From an uncultured Gammaproteobacteria bacterium (GTDB lineage Bacteria > Pseudomonadota > Gammaproteobacteria > Pseudomonadales > Azotimanducaceae), in NCBI GenBank assembly GCA_913043075.1, contig CAJWLI010000030.1, positions 1-10,824 of the forward strand: a stretch of DNA of 10,824 nucleotides. The letters are read 5' to 3'. Position numbers and translations under genes: made by a program. A model generated the notes under the pieces. That model made no database searches. It saw only the letters and a list, made by a program, of their open reading frames with translations, and was not told where the DNA came from. Of the stretch, positions 1 to 7,019 are shown in pieces; the first letter of the stretch is position 1, and every line of letters starts with the position of its first letter.

Positions 1-1278
1 ATTTGCCAAGAGTTTAAGATAAAGATAGCCAAAGATATAAAACTAAAAGATCTATTAGATAAGCTAAATAATTACCTGCTCGCCTGTCATTCTAAAAATA
101 AAAAACCGATACTTTTGATAGATGAAGCTCAAAATCTTTCAACTGAATTGCTTGAGCAATTGCGCTTACTCACAAACCTCGAGACGAACGAAAAAAAACT
201 TCTTCAAATAATTCTTTTGGGACAAACCGAGTTAGCTGAAAAGTTGAACAAAAAAGAATTGAGACAGTTTAATCAAAGAATCACGGCACGCTATCACCTT
301 GCCGAGCTAGATGAATCAGAATCAAGAAACTATATTATTCACAGACTATCCATAGCGGGTTGCGATAAGGCATTGTTCTCGAAACAAGCGACAAAAAAGA
401 TATTCCAAGAAAGCGAAGGAATTCCACGGTTAATAAATCTGCTTTGCGACAGGGCTCTATTAGGTTGCTACACCGAGAGCAGGTCTACGGTAACTAAAAA
501 AATGGTTGAAAAATCTTCGGAAGAAATCAAGGGCAAGCGCCAACGGAAACGGACTAATGGTTTTTTTCCTTTTGTTCTTGGTATGAGTTCCCTAATCTTG
601 CTAACCGTATTTTTATTTAAATCATTGCCGACTTTTTACGAGACTTCTTCCGGTATAAAAGATAAAAAAGTAAAAACAGAGCTTGAGATTTTAGAAAAAA
701 AAGACTTTTCGGGACACGACAAACTCGGGAGCGCCATACGAGATCTGATCTCAGTTTGGGGCATCTCTTTTGAGGATATGGAGACTAATAGCTGCATTCT
801 GAGCGAAAAGATTGGTTTACGATGTGTAAATTTCTTAATTGATTTAGATGAAATCTTCAAGATTGATAGACCTTTTGTAGTGTCTTTAAATCAACAATTT
901 TTTACGGTGGCGAGGGCAAATAGAGAAACTTTTTTCTTATTTGCTGGAGACAAAGAATACCAACTAAGTGTTTCCGAGTTTTCTCAAATATTTGATGGCA
1001 ACATCGATTTAATCTGGCGTATGCCTCCAAATTACAATGGGCCAATAAGTTTGCATGCAAAGGGACCCACCGTCGATTGGCTCTCTATCCAATTAGCGCT
1101 AGTTAACGAGGAAACGCCGCCAATCGATGAAAATGTGATTTTCTCCGAGGAGATGTCAAAAAAAGTAAAGCGTTTTCAGAAATTATCTGGTCTATCTGAA
1201 AACGGGGTGGTCGACGCTCTAACCTGGATACATTTAAATAGTTACAACTCTCAGTCTGTCCCAAAATTGAGTTATTAG
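1..1278 (+). CDS. gspA: GspA/ExeA-type AAA+ ATPase with peptidoglycan-binding domain, 5' end missing
   Basis: The reading frame is open from the first base, so the gene begins outside the window; 425 residues are present. The visible part starts inside an AAA+ ATPase domain: Walker B is PILLIDEAQ at about residues 36-44 (bases 106-132), followed by the sensor region LLGQTEL and the arginine-rich QRITARYHL typical of ExeA. Walker A must lie upstream. A basic stretch (KRQRKR) precedes one membrane segment at about bases 562-622. The outer part holds a region with two cysteines that resembles the C39-like domain of some GspA proteins, and a C-terminal peptidoglycan-binding domain (about bases 1069-1242, ending VKRFQKLSGLSENGVVDALTW). 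In the family, GspA works with GspB in the inner membrane to place the type II secretion secretin through the peptidoglycan. gspB starts one base after the stop, which supports the call. Confidence 0.9.
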   Translation: MCQEFKIKIAKDIKLKDLLDKLNNYLLACHSKNKKPILLIDEAQNLSTELLEQLRLLTNLETNEKKLLQIILLGQTELAEKLNKKELRQFNQRITARYHLAELDESESRNYIIHRLSIAGCDKALFSKQATKKIFQESEGIPRLINLLCDRALLGCYTESRSTVTKKMVEKSSEEIKGKRQRKRTNGFFPFVLGMSSLILLTVFLFKSLPTFYETSSGIKDKKVKTELEILEKKDFSGHDKLGSAIRDLISVWGISFEDMETNSCILSEKIGLRCVNFLIDLDEIFKIDRPFVVSLNQQFFTVARANRETFFLFAGDKEYQLSVSEFSQIFDGNIDLIWRMPPNYNGPISLHAKGPTVDWLSIQLALVNEETPPIDENVIFSEEMSKKVKRFQKLSGLSENGVVDALTWIHLNSYNSQSVPKLSY

Positions 1279-1279
1279 T

Positions 1280-1870
1280 ATGTCTTATATTCTTGACGCT
1301 TTAAAAAAATCAGACAGAGAGAGAAACGAATCCGCTTCCGCTAATTTCAGTCCAAAAATTGGGGAGGACAAAGATTCCCGTGCAAACTTCAAGACATTGT
1401 TTATTTGGACAACGATTATTTTAGCGGTTAATTTCGCATCAGCATACTTTCTTATTGGGCATAAATTCTCATCCAGCACCAATTCCCCAGCTCCAAGCAG
1501 TTACACTAGCCAAACTACCCCAACCTCGAAAAAAGACCTAGGAATTAATGGCTCGATCATAATTGAGCAAGCTGATCTTAAAGAATTTCGCCACAGAGAA
1601 TATCAAGAAGAACTCATTGTCCCACCGTTTGCTTCGCTTCCAGAAAACCTTAGAAATGAGTTATTACCTTTTCACATTGACTCTCATATTTATGCTGATG
1701 AAAAAAATCTAAGGTTAATTAAAATCGGACGGGTGACCTATTTTGAAGGAGACTATCTAAGACCCAATCTAAAACTAGAGAGAATAACGAGCGAAGGTGT
1801 AATTTTAAACATATCTAATCGGATGTTTTCTCTCAACATCAAAGACACGTGGAATCTTAAGTCCAGCTAA
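1280..1870 (+). CDS. gspB: GspB, type II secretion assembly protein
   Basis: This 196-residue protein opens with MSYILDALKKSDRERN, the cytoplasmic signature of GspB/ExeB proteins. It has one membrane segment at about residues 39-60, a low-complexity Ser/Pro/Thr linker at about 65-85, and a C-terminal periplasmic domain (about 120-194) with the pattern LPENLRNELLPFHIDSHIYA followed by R..KIGR..Y.EGD, the T2SSB fold. In the family it forms an inner-membrane complex with GspA needed to assemble the outer-membrane secretin. The ATG lies one base after the gspA stop and has only a weak ribosome site (TTGAG), so translational coupling to gspA is likely. The gene ends directly against the stop codon of the opposite-strand gene: the two stops form TAATTA at 1868-1873 with no space for a terminator. 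No other gsp genes are visible. Confidence 0.93.
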   Translation: MSYILDALKKSDRERNESASANFSPKIGEDKDSRANFKTLFIWTTIILAVNFASAYFLIGHKFSSSTNSPAPSSYTSQTTPTSKKDLGINGSIIIEQADLKEFRHREYQEELIVPPFASLPENLRNELLPFHIDSHIYADEKNLRLIKIGRVTYFEGDYLRPNLKLERITSEGVILNISNRMFSLNIKDTWNLKSS

Positions 1871-2593
1871 TTACTCAGCATCTATTCTTTGAACATCATC
1901 TCGCAGTTGCGCTAACTTCTGATTAATAATTCTTCTGTGTTGGTCTATTGAATTGATAGCCTCAGAGAGCTCCTCGATCTGTTTTTCCACGGAATAAAAC
2001 TCCCGTTTATCTGCTTCTCGTTTAAGAAGCTGGTCCTCCAGTTGAGCTTTAATGAAAGAAATTTCAGTGATTACTTCCTCGTTTTCATCTTTAATTCTGG
2101 CACTTAGCGAATCTATTTTTGTCAAGGCCCCATCAAATTTCGTTAATCTTTCCAAATCGTTTTTCTCGAACGCAGCAGTTTTTTCCTTTAGCAGTGCTAT
2201 GTCTCTTAAGTTTTTTTGAATATCTGGCCTGTTTTGCCTGTGAGCAACTTTCCAGAGTTTATCTATCTCAGTAAAGTTCAACTTTACTTGATCAGAAAGA
2301 TCTTGCGTTGTCTTCAAGACATCGGTGCCGGTCTCAGAAAGGCGAGTATCCAAATCTCTAATATTGTTTTGGCCCTGGTCAAGCAACTGATTGCTAATCG
2401 CAAGGTTCTGTTGAACTTCATATAGAACAAAACCGCCGACAACCATGATTATCGCCATTAGTGCAATAACAAACACCAAAAACCCATTAAAGTTACTCTG
2501 TTTAGGGGGATCGGTCCTCGCGTTTCTTCTATAACTTGCGACATCTACTTGGTCGGGTTTTATAGAAGGTATAGTTTTCCGATTGTCATTCAC
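1871..2593 (-). CDS. Membrane-anchored coiled-coil protein of unknown function
   Basis: I do not recognise this 240-residue protein. The first 36 residues are polar with several basic residues (R22, R23, R26, K31), followed by one membrane segment at about residues 37-58. The rest is charged, Gln/Glu/Lys/Leu-rich and almost free of Gly and Pro, as expected of a long coiled coil (about 59-240). By the positive-inside rule the N-terminus is cytoplasmic and the coiled coil periplasmic. The start is GTG at 2593-2591; a nearby ATG (2589-2587) is out of frame. A modest AGG lies at 2604-2602. The gene abuts gspB stop to stop, and a terminator hairpin for the upstream gene ends only 12 bases before its start codon. 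A structural role in the envelope is possible but nothing more specific can be said. Confidence 0.8.
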   Translation of the reverse strand: MNDNRKTIPSIKPDQVDVASYRRNARTDPPKQSNFNGFLVFVIALMAIIMVVGGFVLYEVQQNLAISNQLLDQGQNNIRDLDTRLSETGTDVLKTTQDLSDQVKLNFTEIDKLWKVAHRQNRPDIQKNLRDIALLKEKTAAFEKNDLERLTKFDGALTKIDSLSARIKDENEEVITEISFIKAQLEDQLLKREADKREFYSVEKQIEELSEAINSIDQHRRIINQKLAQLRDDVQRIDAE

Positions 2594-2605
2594 TACAATT
2601 AACCT

Positions 2606-2631
2606 AAAAAAAAAGGGGCTTCAGAAGCCCC
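2606..2631 (-). terminator. Intrinsic terminator after the PuuD-like gene
   Basis: On the minus strand a GGGGCTT/AAGCCCC stem of 7 base pairs with a 3-base loop (2615-2631) is followed by nine T residues (2614-2606). It lies 25 bases after the stop of the membrane-protein gene at 2657. The T-tract ends 12 bases before the start codon of the next gene. Confidence 0.9.
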
Positions 2632-2656
2632 GTTTAATTGGATCTATCCTGCCTTT

Positions 2657-3337
2657 TTAGAGTAAAGCCATTAATAAATAAAGCACCGCGGTTAACCCTA
2701 AGCTACAGTGAATTACCCCAGTGACGCTTGTAAGTGGTCCTTGCTTTCCAAAAATGGCATTAATCTCTAACAGAATAATTACCACTAAAACCGATGCTAT
2801 ACTCGCTCCGCTTGCTGCAACCAGAAGGTTCATCGAGTCTGAAACCAGATGGCCCGATGCAAACATCATGAAAAGCATCGGAGCCGAGAAAAGAGTATTC
2901 GTCCTCGAAGCCAAAGCAGCTTTTGGTGCGGCGGCCGCTGCTTCCGGCAGTGGCTCGTTTCCTTCTGCAACGGCGTTTGCCGAGGCAATCACGATTTTTT
3001 GGTTAGGCCAGATTATAAGCCAGACATTCAAAAACATTAAAGTTCCGAGGATTGATCCAATAGTGATTGCGTAAGTTATACCAGAACCCTTATAAGCCAA
3101 AAGGGCTACTCCAGATAGGAATGTGAGCATAGCGCCCCATCTAAACCACCAAAGGGCGCGAGGCACCAATTTTTGAATTGCTCCCGCTCTGTGTGCCGGG
3201 TCAGCTTCCTTGAAATATTCAGTCTGAACAAAATTAAAATAATAAAGCAGCCCAATCCATGTGATGCCCCCTAATAAATGAATCCAACGGGACAAAAAGT
3301 CCAGACCGTACATCGAAAATATTGCCAAATCACCCAT
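2657..3337 (-). CDS. PuuD-like (urate oxidase N-terminal family) membrane protein without cytochrome domain
   Basis: A 226-residue, very hydrophobic protein with about six membrane segments (roughly residues 12-36, 66-82, 88-110, 148-165, 170-196, 202-225) and an Ala/Pro-rich loop at 129-143. The N-terminal WIHLLGGITWIGLLYYFNF and the NVWLIIWPNQK stretch at 104-114 match the membrane domain of the urate oxidase N-terminal family (PuuD). Histidines H20, H49, H163 and H210 are candidates for heme or metal binding. Characterised PuuD proteins are longer, with about eight membrane helices and a C-terminal cytochrome c domain with CXXCH; neither the extra length nor a CXXCH is present here, so urate oxidation should not be assumed. 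The ATG at 3337-3335 is preceded by a good ribosome site (GAGGGAAAAGG). The gene appears monocistronic, lying between the groL terminator and its own terminator. Confidence 0.75.
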   Translation of the reverse strand: MGDLAIFSMYGLDFLSRWIHLLGGITWIGLLYYFNFVQTEYFKEADPAHRAGAIQKLVPRALWWFRWGAMLTFLSGVALLAYKGSGITYAITIGSILGTLMFLNVWLIIWPNQKIVIASANAVAEGNEPLPEAAAAAPKAALASRTNTLFSAPMLFMMFASGHLVSDSMNLLVAASGASIASVLVVIILLEINAIFGKQGPLTSVTGVIHCSLGLTAVLYLLMALL

Positions 3338-3434
3338 GCCTTTTCCCTCTTATCGAGTCACTTTTTATCGAACGTTAAGAATTCGATATTCCTACTTCAA
3401 CATAATATTACCACTGAACATTTTTAAAAAGAAC
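3338..3434 (-). promoter_or_regulatory. Probable promoter region of the PuuD-like gene
   Basis: This AT-rich stretch lies between the groL terminator and the start of the downstream membrane-protein gene, so it must contain that gene's promoter. The minus strand offers possible -10 boxes such as TAATAT or TATTAT around 3402-3411, but no well-spaced -35 box stands out, so no exact promoter is assigned. AGAGGG just upstream of the ATG is the ribosome site. Confidence 0.35.
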
Positions 3435-3461
3435 AAAAAAACCCCGCGCAAAGCGGGGTTT
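3435..3461 (-). terminator. Intrinsic terminator of the groESL operon
   Basis: On the minus strand a 9-base-pair stem AAACCCCGC/GCGGGGTTT with a 5-base loop (3461-3439) runs directly into T residues (to 3435). It lies about 47 bases after the groL stop. A second small hairpin (TGGGCC/GGCCCA, 3475-3492) sits between the stop and this terminator; it has no T-tract of its own. Confidence 0.93.
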
Positions 3462-3507
3462 AATTTTGCATTTTTGGGCCAGTCAAGGCCCAGAACAGCA
3501 GGCAGAA

Positions 3508-5151
3508 TTACATCATTCCGCCCATTCCACCCATTCCGCCCATGTCTGGCATTGCGGGTGCTGCCGGCGTGTCTTCGACAATCTCAGTAACCATACATTC
3601 AGTAGTGATCATAAGCCCAGCCACAGACGCAGCGGCTTGAAGGGCCGTTCGCGTAACTTTAGCAGGATCAGGAATACCAAACTTGATCATGTCACCATAC
3701 TCACCGGTTGCGGCGTTGTACCCTTCACTCCCGGACATTTGCTTAACCTTATCAACGACTACAGATTCTTCGTCTCCGGAATTAGCAACGATCTGGCGCA
3801 TGGGCGCTTCCATTGCTCTTCTAAGCAAATTGATGCCAACGTTTTGATCCTCATTATCTCCAGTCAGCCCCTCAACAGCGCTTAAGGCTCGGACTAGCGC
3901 AACACCGCCGCCTGGAACAATTCCTTCTTCCACTGCGGCTCTAGTAGAATGCAAGGCATCTTCAACGCGCGCTTTCTTTTCTTTCATTTCAACTTCAGTT
4001 GCTGCTCCAACTTTGATGACGGCTACGCCGCCAGCAAGTTTTGCCACGCGCTCTTGAAGCTTCTCTCTGTCATAATCAGAGGACGTTTCTTCAATTTGAG
4101 TTCGTATCTGGTTAACTCGAGCCTCAATATCGTCTGACTGACCAGATCCATCGACAACGGTGGAGTTTTCTTTAGTAAGGCTTATTCTCTTGGCTTGACC
4201 GAGATCCTCAAGAGTGGCTCCCTCCAAAGACAATCCTACTTCCTCAGAGATAACAGTGCCGCCTGTCAAAGTAGCGATATCTTGCAACATTTCTTTGCGT
4301 CTATCGCCGAAGCCAGGCGCTTTAGCGGCTGCAACTTTAACTATTCCGCGCATATTGTTTACAACCAAGGTCGCTAGAGCCTCCCCCTCAACGTCCTCAG
4401 CAATAATCATTAGCGGCTTGCCCGCTTTTGCGACAGCTTCCAGGATTGGTAGCAAATCTCTAATATTTGATATTTTTTTGTCAAAAAGGAGGATGTAAGG
4501 CTCTTCCAATTCAGCACTCATGCTGTCTTGATTGTTTATAAAGTACGGAGAAAGATATCCGCGATCGAATTGCATGCCCTCAACGACATCGAGTTCATTT
4601 TCTAAACCACTGCCTTCCTCAACAGTGATCACACCTTCTTTACCTACTTTATCCATAGCTTCTGCAATGATGTCACCAACTTGCGTGTCACTATTTGCAG
4701 AAACGCTTCCTACTTGAGCGATAGCCTTTGAATCTGAGCAAGGCTGAGCAAGCGCTTCTATTTCTTTGACCGCTGCAGCAACTGCTTTATCTATGCCTCT
4801 CTTCAAATCCATGGGGTTCATACCCGCAGCGACTGATTTAAGACCTTCGTTTAATATGGATTGGGCTAGCACAGTCGCGGTTGTTGTTCCGTCGCCTGCA
4901 ACATCAGAGGTTTGAGAAGCAACTTCCTTAACCATTTGTGCACCCATATTTTCGAACTTATCAGACAATTCGATTTCTTTCGCGACGGACACACCATCCT
5001 TTGTAACTGTCGGCGCGCCAAAAGACTTGTCCAACACTACATTTCGGCCCTTAGGACCTAAAGTGACTTTTACCGCATCTGCTAGGGTGTTCACACCGGC
5101 AAGCATACCTCTGCGAGCTGTATCACCAAATTTCACATCTTTAGCTGTCAT
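3508..5151 (-). CDS. groL: Chaperonin GroEL (60 kDa subunit)
   Basis: Full-length 547-residue GroEL, close to the E. coli protein along its whole length. It forms the double-ring ATP-driven cytoplasmic folding chamber capped by GroES. Visible hallmarks are TLGPKGRNV at 30-38, D52, the ATP-site motif AGDGTTTATV at 85-94, the apical-domain stretches GMQFDRGYLSPYF and IIAEDVEGEALATLVVN, SDYDREKLQERVAKLAGGVAVI, and the C-terminal GGM repeat ending GGMGGMGGMM. The start ATG (5151-5149) has an AAGGGA ribosome site about 9 bases upstream. groS lies 40 bases upstream on the same strand and a strong terminator follows, so groS-groL is a two-gene operon. Nothing is missing or unusual in the protein; this is one of the safest calls in the window. 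Confidence 0.99.
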   Translation of the reverse strand: MTAKDVKFGDTARRGMLAGVNTLADAVKVTLGPKGRNVVLDKSFGAPTVTKDGVSVAKEIELSDKFENMGAQMVKEVASQTSDVAGDGTTTATVLAQSILNEGLKSVAAGMNPMDLKRGIDKAVAAAVKEIEALAQPCSDSKAIAQVGSVSANSDTQVGDIIAEAMDKVGKEGVITVEEGSGLENELDVVEGMQFDRGYLSPYFINNQDSMSAELEEPYILLFDKKISNIRDLLPILEAVAKAGKPLMIIAEDVEGEALATLVVNNMRGIVKVAAAKAPGFGDRRKEMLQDIATLTGGTVISEEVGLSLEGATLEDLGQAKRISLTKENSTVVDGSGQSDDIEARVNQIRTQIEETSSDYDREKLQERVAKLAGGVAVIKVGAATEVEMKEKKARVEDALHSTRAAVEEGIVPGGGVALVRALSAVEGLTGDNEDQNVGINLLRRAMEAPMRQIVANSGDEESVVVDKVKQMSGSEGYNAATGEYGDMIKFGIPDPAKVTRTALQAAASVAGLMITTECMVTEIVEDTPAAPAMPDMGGMGGMGGMM

Positions 5152-5191
5152 AACTATCTTTCCCTTAAATTTCTAAATTATGCAAAAGGAT

Positions 5192-5479
5192 TTATTCGAT
5201 GACGCCGAACACTTCACTTTCGTTCATGATAAGCAGCTCTTCGCCATCTATTTTAACGGTGCTTCCCGAGTACTGGCCGAAAAGAATTTTGTCACCTGAT
5301 TTTAAATCGACGGCCTGCAGAGAACCATTGTCTAACTTCTTTCCTGGTCCAACCGCTATCACTTCGCCTTGCGAGGGCTTCTCAGCTGCAGAATCGGGAA
5401 TAACTATTCCCCCTGCAGACGTAGTCTCTTCCTCCGTGCGACGCACTACCACACGGTCTTGTAATGGACGAATACTCAT
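5192..5479 (-). CDS. groS: Co-chaperonin GroES (10 kDa subunit)
   Basis: A 95-residue GroES of normal length. It begins with IRPLQDRVVVRR and contains the mobile loop that docks onto GroEL (about residues 16-34, with the hydrophobic GGIVIP), the GEVIAVGPG turn, and the C-terminal strands GDKILFGQYSG and EELLIMNESEVFGVIE. Seven copies form the lid of the GroEL chamber. The ATG (5479-5477) has two stacked AGGAG sites upstream (5498-5494 and 5490-5486); the nearer one, 6 bases from the start, is ideally placed. The leader contains a CIRCE operator directly after a sigma-70-type promoter, so transcription is probably repressed by HrcA and induced by heat or unfolded protein. The leader is long, about 130 bases, and contains a GC-rich hairpin. 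Confidence 0.99.
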   Translation of the reverse strand: MSIRPLQDRVVVRRTEEETTSAGGIVIPDSAAEKPSQGEVIAVGPGKKLDNGSLQAVDLKSGDKILFGQYSGSTVKIDGEELLIMNESEVFGVIE

Positions 5480-5511
5480 TCGTTTCTCCTGATCTCCTAC
5501 TAAAATTAACT

Positions 5512-5533
5512 AATGCTGCGGGCTCGCAGCATT
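5512..5533 (-). other. GC-rich hairpin in the groES mRNA leader
   Basis: A perfect 9-base-pair inverted repeat, AATGCTGCG and CGCAGCATT with a 4-base loop, lies between the CIRCE element and the groES ribosome sites. It begins 14 bases before the first AGGAG. It is not followed by a real T-tract (only TTAGTTAATTTTA), so it is unlikely to be a normal terminator. It may stabilise the mRNA 5' end or affect translation; the role is inferred. Confidence 0.6.
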
Positions 5534-5591
5534 TCCCCCCGACTTGAGACCTTTTCACAACTTTTCCGCTAAAACGGTATTTTCCAAGCTG

Positions 5592-5618
5592 TTAGCAGTC
5601 TCTTTCCGAGAGTGCTAA
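5592..5618 (-). promoter_or_regulatory. CIRCE element (HrcA operator) of groESL
   Basis: On the minus strand the element reads TTAGCACTC, a 9-base spacer, then GACTGCTAA. The first half is a perfect match to the CIRCE consensus (TTAGCACTC-N9-GAGTGCTAA) and the second differs at one base. The spacer length is exactly canonical. It starts on the last base of the predicted -10 box and covers the expected transcription start, the usual place for HrcA repression. HrcA itself is not encoded in the window. Confidence 0.93.
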
Positions 5619-5645
5619 TAATATGGACGGAATTTCCAGAGTCAA
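5618..5645 (-). promoter_or_regulatory. Sigma-70-type promoter of groESL
   Basis: On the minus strand TTGACT (5645-5640) and TATTAT (5623-5618) are separated by 16 bases, close to the housekeeping consensus. The expected start of transcription, around 5611, lies inside the CIRCE operator. The same stretch can also be read as a weak heat-shock sigma-32 promoter (CTTGAC at 5646-5641, 14 bases, CCATAT at 5626-5621). Confidence 0.75.
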
Positions 5646-5708
5646 GACCGAATGGCCATAAATTCTCAAATATTGACTATAAATCGATTTCAAGCCATAC
5701 AACGAGCT

Positions 5709-7019
5709 TTAACCGCTGTTTTTAGTAAGTTGCTGATTTATTAAAAATAGCCAAAACACCATTAAGATACCAGGCAAACCAACGACTGCAGAGATCATGA
5801 AAAAATCTTGGTACCCGAATGAATCGACGAGCAAACCGGAAAATCCCGAGAAAAACTTTCCTGGCAACGTCATGAGAGAACTGAAAAGCGCATATTGAGT
5901 AGCTGTATATGATTTGTCTGTAAGACCAGATAAATAGGCTATGAATGCTGTGGATGCAAAGCCACCAGCGAAATTATCAAAAGAAATGACCGTTATAAGA
6001 TAAAAGAGCTTTGGTTCAGATCCCGCCAAAAAATAAAAGAGCAGGTTGCTCAAGCAAACTATTATTCCTCCAAAAAATAAAGACAAGAAAATACTAATTT
6101 TTGAAACAAACAATCCACAGATAAAGGCCCCACAAATTGTCATGAAAAACCCATACACCTTTGCCACACTAGCAATCTCTGTCTTCGTGTAACCAAGGTC
6201 TATGAAAAAGGGGTTAGCCATCATTCCCATAGTTATATCACTCAAGCGGAAGACAGCGACAAAAATCAAAATACCAATCGCGTAAGTCCTATACCGGAGG
6301 AAAAAATTGGTAATTGGCCCTATGACAGCTAGTCTTAGCCGGCTCAAGAGATGTTTTGGAGCCGTGCTGTCTTGAGAAATCGCGGGTGGTATGGGCTCGA
6401 CCATAAAAAAGACCAACAGGATTCCGACAGACATTAGTCCCGCCATTAAAAAATAAGAAAAAGACCACGAAACAAGAGCTGCTGCGTAAAGAGCTCCGGC
6501 ACCAGCAACAAGAAGCGCAAGACGATAGCCAAAAACATAAGATGCCGTCATTGCGCCCTGAGATTCCTTGCTCGCCGCCTCAATTCTGTACGCATCGATA
6601 GATACATCTTGTGTAGCAGAGGAAAAAGCAACCAAAAAAGCAAAAAAACTAAAAAAAACAAGATTTTCCGGACCAAAAGTTGCCATTAGCGATAAACCAG
6701 CAACTACTCCAATTTGGCCGATAATTATCCAAGAACGACGCCTGCCAAGTTTCCTCGCAAGGAAACCGATTTGAAACGAATCAATTAAAGGTGCCCATAA
6801 GAATTTAATCGAGTAAGTAATACCAACCCATGCAAAAAATCCGACTGCTGTTCGCGAAACCCCCTCTTCAACAAGCCACACACTTAGTGTTGAGAAAACT
6901 AGAAGAAAAGGAAGTCCAGCGGAAAAGCCAAGCGGCAACATCGAAATTACTGCTCGATCGTTATAAATCTCTAGAGATTTTTTCGGAGACCAAGAAAAAT
7001 GTCGATTAAAGATAGACAC
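5709..7019 (-). CDS. ampG: AmpG-type muropeptide permease (MFS)
   Basis: A 436-residue polytopic inner-membrane transporter of the major facilitator superfamily. The family imports GlcNAc-anhydro-MurNAc peptides released during cell-wall turnover, driven by the proton gradient. Matches to AmpG include LGFSAGLPFLLV near the N-terminus, GFFAWVGITYSIKFLWAPLID, LGRRRSWI, SATQDVSIDAYRIE, and the C-terminal-half block FDNFAGGFASTAFIAYLSGL with SYTATQYALFSSL. E. coli AmpG is longer (491 residues), with extra C-terminal helices absent here. The start is GTG (7019-7017), sharing its first base with the TAG stop of yajQ (TAGTG), which implies translational coupling. No clear terminator follows before groES. 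AmpD, the next enzyme of this recycling route, is encoded at 9183-9725. Specificity for muropeptides rather than a related solute is inferred from family resemblance. Confidence 0.88.
   Translation of the reverse strand: MSIFNRHFSWSPKKSLEIYNDRAVISMLPLGFSAGLPFLLVFSTLSVWLVEEGVSRTAVGFFAWVGITYSIKFLWAPLIDSFQIGFLARKLGRRRSWIIIGQIGVVAGLSLMATFGPENLVFFSFFAFLVAFSSATQDVSIDAYRIEAASKESQGAMTASYVFGYRLALLVAGAGALYAAALVSWSFSYFLMAGLMSVGILLVFFMVEPIPPAISQDSTAPKHLLSRLRLAVIGPITNFFLRYRTYAIGILIFVAVFRLSDITMGMMANPFFIDLGYTKTEIASVAKVYGFFMTICGAFICGLFVSKISIFLSLFFGGIIVCLSNLLFYFLAGSEPKLFYLITVISFDNFAGGFASTAFIAYLSGLTDKSYTATQYALFSSLMTLPGKFFSGFSGLLVDSFGYQDFFMISAVVGLPGILMVFWLFLINQQLTKNSG

Noticed and set aside
2721..3074. Plus-strand open frame of 117 codons opposite the PuuD-like gene
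   Set aside because: It lies wholly inside a convincing membrane-protein gene on the other strand, is caused by its Ala-rich codons, and resembles no protein family.
3475..3492. Small hairpin TGGGCC/GGCCCA after groL as a second terminator
   Set aside because: On the groL strand it is not followed by a T-tract; the stronger hairpin at 3439-3461 is the terminator.
3336..3885. Plus-strand open frames opposite the groL 3' end and the upstream gap
   Set aside because: They run across the groL terminator and antisense to groL. The His/Ser-rich translation is the mirror of the GGM repeat codons.
5681..5690. AAATCGATTT palindrome as a regulator site
   Set aside because: It is a perfect 10-base palindrome but AT-rich, single copy and upstream of the promoter, with no known operator it clearly matches.
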